Assembly: GCF_011397635.1 (NCBI RefSeq)
Contig: NC_064775.1
Location: 19,264,954 to 19,328,953, forward strand
Reading direction: 5' to 3'
Length of the DNA stretch: 64,000 nucleotides
Source of the DNA: Epinephelus fuscoguttatus
Taxonomy: Eukaryota; Chordata; Actinopteri; Perciformes; Serranidae
Shown: in pieces, positions 59,096-64,000 of the stretch
Layout: each line of letters starts with the position of its first letter
Position numbering within the stretch: the first letter of the stretch is position 1
The notes under the pieces: generated by a model
What the model was told of the DNA's origin: nothing
The model's database searches: none
What the model saw: only the letters and a program-made list of their open reading frames with translations
Program-made: the position numbers and the translations under genes

Positions 59096-59554
59096 CCATA
59101 GCAACAGACTCGCCCATGGTTTCGTCCTACCGCCGCCATTTTGGACTGTCAGCAGACCGCAGCAGACCCGCTTGCATACAAAAACACACAGACAAACTGA
59201 AGTATATCGCTATTAATTGTGCTTACAATGCTACTCACCTCGTGATGGCTTGGTCACAGCTGCTTTTTCACATTTTTGTAAAGCAAAATAGGCTACAGAC
59301 TTTATAAAACACACAACAAAAAAAACGGCCTAGATGGCATCTCTACATAGGCCTATTACATCCACTTATGAGAAGATTAACTTAAGTACTCCAAACAAAA
59401 TCGCCCCATAAGCCAATCTACCAAAAAAACACAGGACAGGCGAGCGGCTGAGGAAGGGGTCGCAGTTAAGATTGTCCGTCGCTGCGGGGAGAGAGGTCCC
59501 TCGGTGGTAATTTTGGGCTGGGCCTTTTTTTTTTTTTTTTAGTCATGTCATGAT

Positions 59555-59900
59555 ATGAGGGCCGATGCCCCCTCCCACTTGGGCCTCGGCTGCCAGTCAA
59601 TCAATCATACAGGGAGAGAGGAGATTGACAAAATTGAGAAGAAACTCAAAGGAGGTGCGGAAAAAATAAGAGAGAAAAAGAGACAAGCCCTTTACGAAGA
59701 TGCTGCCAAATGTGTTAAAATAACACAGATGTTTGCTGGCTATGGCGGAGCTTCTTCAGCGGCAGCATCAGTGACCGCACCCGCACTGGCATCCAAAGCA
59801 GCCGCAGCAGGTAAGGATGGCGGTGGTGGCCGTCAGCAGGTGGATGAGACGAAGGGGAGGCAGGAGGAGGAGACCCGCGGCCGCCGCATTATATGACGAC
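59555..59900 (+). pseudogene. transposase-like N-terminal fragment (hAT/ZMYM-type), uncertain
   Basis: A plus-strand frame contains LKGGAEKIREKKRQALYED and AAKCVKITQMF, followed by Ala/Ser-rich and Gly/Arg-rich low-complexity sequence. GAxKxRxKK...xAxKxxKIT.xF is the usual beginning of fish hAT-derived, ZMYM-like proteins. That reading is inference. The rest of such a protein is not present downstream, so it is a fragment or an isolated first exon. Confidence 0.35.
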
Positions 59901-60009
59901 GGCACAGTCGGTGAGACTGGAGGGGAATTTGAACTTCAGGTAAGAAGTGATGAACTGCAGTCTACCTGGGTCAGATATGAATCAAGTTTGGTTGATAGTT
60001 TATTTTCGT

Positions 60010-61085
60010 TGTGCTTGCTAACTAACACAGCATAGTTATGAGTAGGCCATTTAACAATTTAGCTGGCTGTTGAGCAGCATGATGGGGTTTCTCTACTGCT
60101 GGGCTGTTTCTGTGATGTTATACTAGTGATGGTGATCTTTGTGCTTCAGTAACTTTATTTTATTCATTTAGTTAGTTAAGTATAGTCTTTATTAGTTAGG
60201 TAGTAAAATATTTCAATGTCTATTAATTGATATAGGTGCACTATGCAGTAATTCTTTACTCTGAAACAGCTAAAGCTCAACAGAGCAATTTTGTTCATGT
60301 AAAACCAAATGATTAGGCTAGTATTCATCATAAACCCACTTGCAAATATAATTTAGACTGAATCAAATTAGGATTTGCCAGGAGATGTGATGCTGCTCAT
60401 TAACATAAAAGTGGCTTGGAGTTAAAAGTAACTACTTAAATGTATTTGTCTTTTATACATAAATATCCTCTTTATTCTAGATATGTTGTTCTTTTATCTT
60501 ATTGTTTTTTTTACTGACATGTAACAGCAAACTCTTGTGGACAATAATTACCTGTATTTTGTTTTTATTGCGGGCATGTTTCCATTCAATTTAAAATATC
60601 CCTTCACTTTTTAAAGGTTGCCATGTTTGAGGAAGTATTATGTGTTGCTGTGCTGTTTATTGATGTGGTGAGTACATGAAAATATTACTAAATCTATCAT
60701 TTATTCATTTTAATATTCATCAATAATCATGTCTCACCTCTGTTCCTCACTGTCCAATTTTCAGGATCCCATCATACGTTCATTTTTCAGGAGGTTGACT
60801 AGACCAAGCAGCCTTTTGGGTTCCTCTAAGTAAATACTGTATAGAATAATGGGACTGGAAGGATGGTGTAGGTTTAAATTTATTAGACAAGTACATATAC
60901 ACCAACAAGACAGTGTACAAGCGGTGTCACAAGAAAGTTTGTTTTCATTCATAGGCTTCATTGTCTTTCCATCAATACCTGGTGGGCCAGACTAGGCTCA
61001 AAATGCCCGGGCCGATTTTTTGTCCCAGTCCCGCCCTGCCATCCATCCACCCCTCCCTCCCTCATGGCCCGGCCGCACATACACC
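60010..61085. other. AT-rich intergenic DNA, no gene seen
   Basis: Both strands show only short frames. No splice-supported exon or clear transposon end is visible. Positions 61010-61080 are C-rich (CCATCCATCCACCCCTCC) next to the LINE's GAA/TTC tail. Confidence 0.5.
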
Positions 61086-61099
61086 CCCGACGCTCGGCT

Positions 61100-64000
61100 C
61101 TCTTCTTCTTCTTCTTCTTCTTCTTCAGATTTTACGGCGGTTGGCATCCATCACTTTGGTGCATTACCACCCCCTATCATTACGGATTTTTGGCTCTGCT
61201 CAACCCATATACAAGCATACACACCTGCACAACAAACCTACTTCACTGACTCTCACTCCTTCTTTTGTGCTGTTATTTCCACCCATTTTAATGCCATCAA
61301 CACCGCCACCATCTCTGCTGTGTACACGCCTAGTCCATCACCTGTCCTTCTATAAATACCTACTCCTTTTCCTAGTACCGCCACCCCAAATCCTGTTACT
61401 CCTGTGTCTGGATTTTTCGCCCCATCCATGTACACCTGCACAAAGTCTTGATATTCTTGATTTATCAAGTGGCTAAATGCACTCAGTAAATCAACTGTTT
61501 TCTTCCCTGTCCAGCAGAGACATGTCAACTCTCAGACACACTAGTCTCCATGGAGCCTCTACTGGAAAGACCACTGGTGGGCTTATCTGTAGTCCTTCAA
61601 TAGACAGTTCTTTCGCTATTTTATTACCAACTTTTGCAAAATGCTCCCTAGTGCTCTTCTCATTCTCCCAGCTGTCCTGTAGTACCCCTCTTGTTGGGTG
61701 ATTAGCTCTATGCCCTTTCAAATTCACCCAGTAATTGGCCATCAGCTGTTTTCTCCTTAACTCCAGAGGTACTTCACCCATCTCGACTTGTATGGCAGGA
61801 ATTGGTGATGTCTTAAAAGCTCCGCAACAGATGCGTAAAGCTTGTGCCTGTATGACATCTAGCTTTTTCAAATGGCTCTTAGCTGCTGACCCATATGCCA
61901 CACAACCATAATCCAGCACGGATCGTATTAATGCAACATACAGCCTGTGGAGTGCTCTGCAACTTGCTCCCCATTCTCTTCCAGCCACACAACGCATCAC
62001 ATTTATGACTTTTTTACACTTTTCCTCTATCCTGGTGACATGGCCTGACCATGTCAGGCGTTCATCAAACACTACACCAAGGAATTTAAATTGTGGCACC
62101 CTTTCCAACTCTTCCCCATACATTTTTAACCTGACATCCTCTCTGATTCTCTTCCTGGTAAAGAACACAGTTTGTTTTTTTTCAGTTGAAACTTTGCATC
62201 CCCAGTCATATCCCCAATCAGTCACTTGATTGATTGCTCCTTGAAGTTTTCCAATGACATGCTCAATATTTCTGCCTCTTTTCCAAAGAGCTCCATCATC
62301 GGCAAACAGAGACCTGCCTATGTCTACAGGAAGTTTTGAGAACACATCATTAATGCTTAAACTGAACAGTAATGGACTGATCACACTCCCCTGAGGCGTT
62401 CCATTCCCCACCACATACTGTGTTGACATGACTCTCCCGATTCTCACTTGAATTTTCCTTCCAAACAGGAAATCTTTAATCCAGTTAAAGGCTCTCCCTC
62501 CAACTCCAATCTTAGATAGTTTTATCAGCAGGCCTTCCTTCCACATCATATCATATGCCTTTTCAATATCGAAAAACACTGCAATAACTGATTCTTTGTT
62601 TGCTTGGGCCTTTCTTATTTCTGTTTCTAGTCTTATCACTGGATCCATAGTATTCCTCCCTCTTCTAAAGCCACTTTGATAGTTGGCTATCTTACCTGCC
62701 TTCTCCAGCTGGTAAGTTAACCTTTCTGTAATCATTCTCTCCATTACTTTGCATATATTTGAAGTCAGAGCTATTGGCCTGTAGCTAGATGGTTTTATTG
62801 GGCCTTTCCCTGGTTTCCTTATTGGGATTACCACTGCTTCCTTCCACACTGCTGGTAGCCGGCCCTTTTTCCACACTTTGTTATAGAGCTTTAACAGTTC
62901 CTTGAGCATTTTCTTTCCTAAGTGCTTCAGCATACTATAGCTTACTTGGTCTTTCCCTGGAGAAGTTGGTTTAGATTTGTTTATTGCCCTCAGCATCTCT
63001 TCCAGTGTAAATGGTTCATCCAAACTGCTATTGGCTTCTTCCCTCCTGTCCAATATTTCTGGATGTTGGCTTAATGTCTTTCTTCTTCTTCTGTTACCTT
63101 CTTCTGACAAGTTTTCTGAGCTGTGTACTTTTGCAAATGCCTTAACCATTATTTCTGCTTTTTCTTTATCTGTCACTGCTGTTTTTCCATCATCTATCAT
63201 GACTGGATACTCCCACTCTCTCCTGTCCCCTCCCATTCTCCTTATCATTCCCCACACCTCACCTACTGGTGTTGTTCTTCCAGTTGAGCTGCAAAAGTTC
63301 CTCCAGCTTTCTCTCTTAGCTTGCCTCACCGTTCTCCTCACCACTGCCTGCGCCTTTTTATACTGAATTAGGTCTTGCATGTTATGGGTTCTTTTGAACA
63401 ATCTTAATGCCCTGTTCCTTTGCCTTACAGCCTGACGGCATTCCTCTGTCCACCATGGTACCAGCTTCCTCTCACTCCTTCCTTTACTTTTGGGTATGGC
63501 TTTTTCTGCTGCAGCAATAATTATAGATGTTATCTGATTATTAAGCTCATCCACATCATCTGACCTGCCAGTTATCAGTATTTTCTCCTCACTCAGTCTT
63601 TGAAACTCACTCCAGTTAGCCTTTTCAAATCTCCATTTTTTAACTCCACTAGCTTGTCTTCCTTCCACTTTCTCTCCCACATAACAGGCCACTGGATAAT
63701 GATCACTGCCCAGTGTTGTTTTCAAAACTTTCCAGGAGCTGACTCCAGCTAAAGAGTTAGATACAAGTGTGATATCTAATGCTGACACTGCACCTGTTGC
63801 TGTGTTGATCCTAGTGCCTTTTCCGTCATTCATACAAACTAGATCGTTATTATCCATCAGTTCTTCAATTATTCTGCCATTTAAGTCTGTCTGTAACGCT
63901 CCCCAAGTGGTGCTATGGGCATTAAAATCTGCACACCAGACATTTCTAGCTTTGTTCTGACTTTGTATTTCCAGCAACTTATCCAAGTTTAACTTTTTAC
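61100..64000 (-). mobile_element. I-type (RNase H-bearing) LINE, nearly intact, 5' end beyond window
   Basis: The minus-strand ORF2 is open from the right edge to 61491 (at least 831 codons). It starts inside the endonuclease: CADFNAHSTTWG and LGSDHYPVAC (about residues 18-100 of the visible part). The reverse transcriptase follows, with SSYRPIALTSNICKVMERMI (400-419), FFDIEKAYDMMW (471-482), GTPQGSVISPLL (529-540) and catalytic FADDGALWK (561-569), so the RT core is intact. A one-base frameshift near 61500-61512 separates this from an RNase H start in another frame: YMDGAKNP, then YTAEMVAVLMALKW. That holds the first D and E, but the frame ends at 61253 before the SDS-type third acid. The 3' end carries a (GAA)n tail (61100-61127). 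Clade (I, Nimb or a relative) is inferred. Confidence 0.88.
61491..63986 (-). CDS. LINE ORF2 protein: endonuclease fragment and reverse transcriptase
   Basis: Transposon protein for target-primed reverse transcription. This is the uninterrupted frame within the I-type LINE; the first in-window ATG at 63986 is not the true start, because the endonuclease domain is incomplete and the frame continues off the edge. The long KPWWT/RQxxR-rich linker (around residue 175-230) and the C-terminal WKVGNKIAKELS-like region fit non-LTR ORF2 proteins. It ends in DREENS at a stop created by the frameshift, so RNase H is no longer fused. Confidence 0.85.
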   Translation of the reverse strand: MDKLLEIQSQNKARNVWCADFNAHSTTWGALQTDLNGRIIEELMDNNDLVCMNDGKGTRINTATGAVSALDITLVSNSLAGVSSWKVLKTTLGSDHYPVACYVGEKVEGRQASGVKKWRFEKANWSEFQRLSEEKILITGRSDDVDELNNQITSIIIAAAEKAIPKSKGRSERKLVPWWTEECRQAVRQRNRALRLFKRTHNMQDLIQYKKAQAVVRRTVRQAKRESWRNFCSSTGRTTPVGEVWGMIRRMGGDRREWEYPVMIDDGKTAVTDKEKAEIMVKAFAKVHSSENLSEEGNRRRRKTLSQHPEILDRREEANSSLDEPFTLEEMLRAINKSKPTSPGKDQVSYSMLKHLGKKMLKELLKLYNKVWKKGRLPAVWKEAVVIPIRKPGKGPIKPSSYRPIALTSNICKVMERMITERLTYQLEKAGKIANYQSGFRRGRNTMDPVIRLETEIRKAQANKESVIAVFFDIEKAYDMMWKEGLLIKLSKIGVGGRAFNWIKDFLFGRKIQVRIGRVMSTQYVVGNGTPQGSVISPLLFSLSINDVFSKLPVDIGRSLFADDGALWKRGRNIEHVIGKLQGAINQVTDWGYDWGCKVSTEKKQTVFFTRKRIREDVRLKMYGEELERVPQFKFLGVVFDERLTWSGHVTRIEEKCKKVINVMRCVAGREWGASCRALHRLYVALIRSVLDYGCVAYGSAAKSHLKKLDVIQAQALRICCGAFKTSPIPAIQVEMGEVPLELRRKQLMANYWVNLKGHRANHPTRGVLQDSWENEKSTREHFAKVGNKIAKELSIEGLQISPPVVFPVEAPWRLVCLRVDMSLLDREENS

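Noticed and set aside
60961-61476. 171-codon Pro/Leu/Ser-rich plus-strand frame
   Set aside because: Antisense to the LINE 3' end and RNase H region and includes the (TTC)n tail.

Overview
This window is vertebrate nuclear DNA, almost certainly from a percomorph-type teleost. The genes are split into small exons with GT-AG introns. Microsatellites are dense, and the repeats are fish-type: Tc1/mariner, hAT-like and TTAA-flanked MITEs, Tx1/L1-like, L2-like and I-type LINEs, and a tRNA-derived SINE. No prokaryotic feature, CRISPR array or virus genome was seen.

Five host genes can be reconstructed exon by exon. From the left: (1) the 5' part of calcrl (calcitonin receptor-like receptor), minus strand, running off the left edge; (2) zswim2 (SWIM/RING/ZZ E3 ubiquitin ligase), plus strand, nine coding exons, 601 aa; (3) fam171b (single-pass membrane protein), minus strand, eight coding exons, 810 aa; (4) n6amt1/hemk2 (methyltransferase), minus strand, six coding exons, with an apparent 10-bp deletion that breaks the frame; (5) an slc5a7-like sodium/choline-transporter-family gene, plus strand, eight coding exons, 548 aa. 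calcrl and zswim2 are divergent, zswim2 and fam171b are convergent. CALCRL-ZSWIM2-FAM171B is also the human 2q32 order as I remember it; human ITGAV, next in that row, is absent here and n6amt1 and slc5a7 follow instead. The five genes do not form one pathway.

The rest is mostly repeats. 0-10 kb: calcrl introns with tandem repeats, a long interleaved inverted repeat and microsatellites. 10-20 kb: zswim2, with MITEs in three introns, one of them carrying a nested second element. 20-27 kb: intergenic DNA and a probable long fam171b 3' UTR. 27-37 kb: fam171b with repeats in its introns. 37-43 kb: repeat-rich intergenic DNA with a deleted Tc1 element, a Tc1 terminal fragment and an AT-rich satellite. 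45-53.4 kb: a duplicated block around a two-exon zinc-finger-like relic, a complete but dead Tc1 element with long inverted repeats, a SINE, and a Tx1/L1-like LINE interrupted by a hAT-type MITE. 57-64 kb: LINE ORF1 and transposase-like fragments, then a nearly intact I-type LINE running off the right edge.

I did not find a convincing undescribed multi-gene system. The best leads are the broken n6amt1 frame, the slc5a7-like transporter lacking two of four choline-cage aromatic residues, and the two-exon relic between duplicated blocks at 45.9-47.3 kb. Exon boundaries were read by eye from splice sites and phase; homology statements rest on remembered family sequences, not searches.
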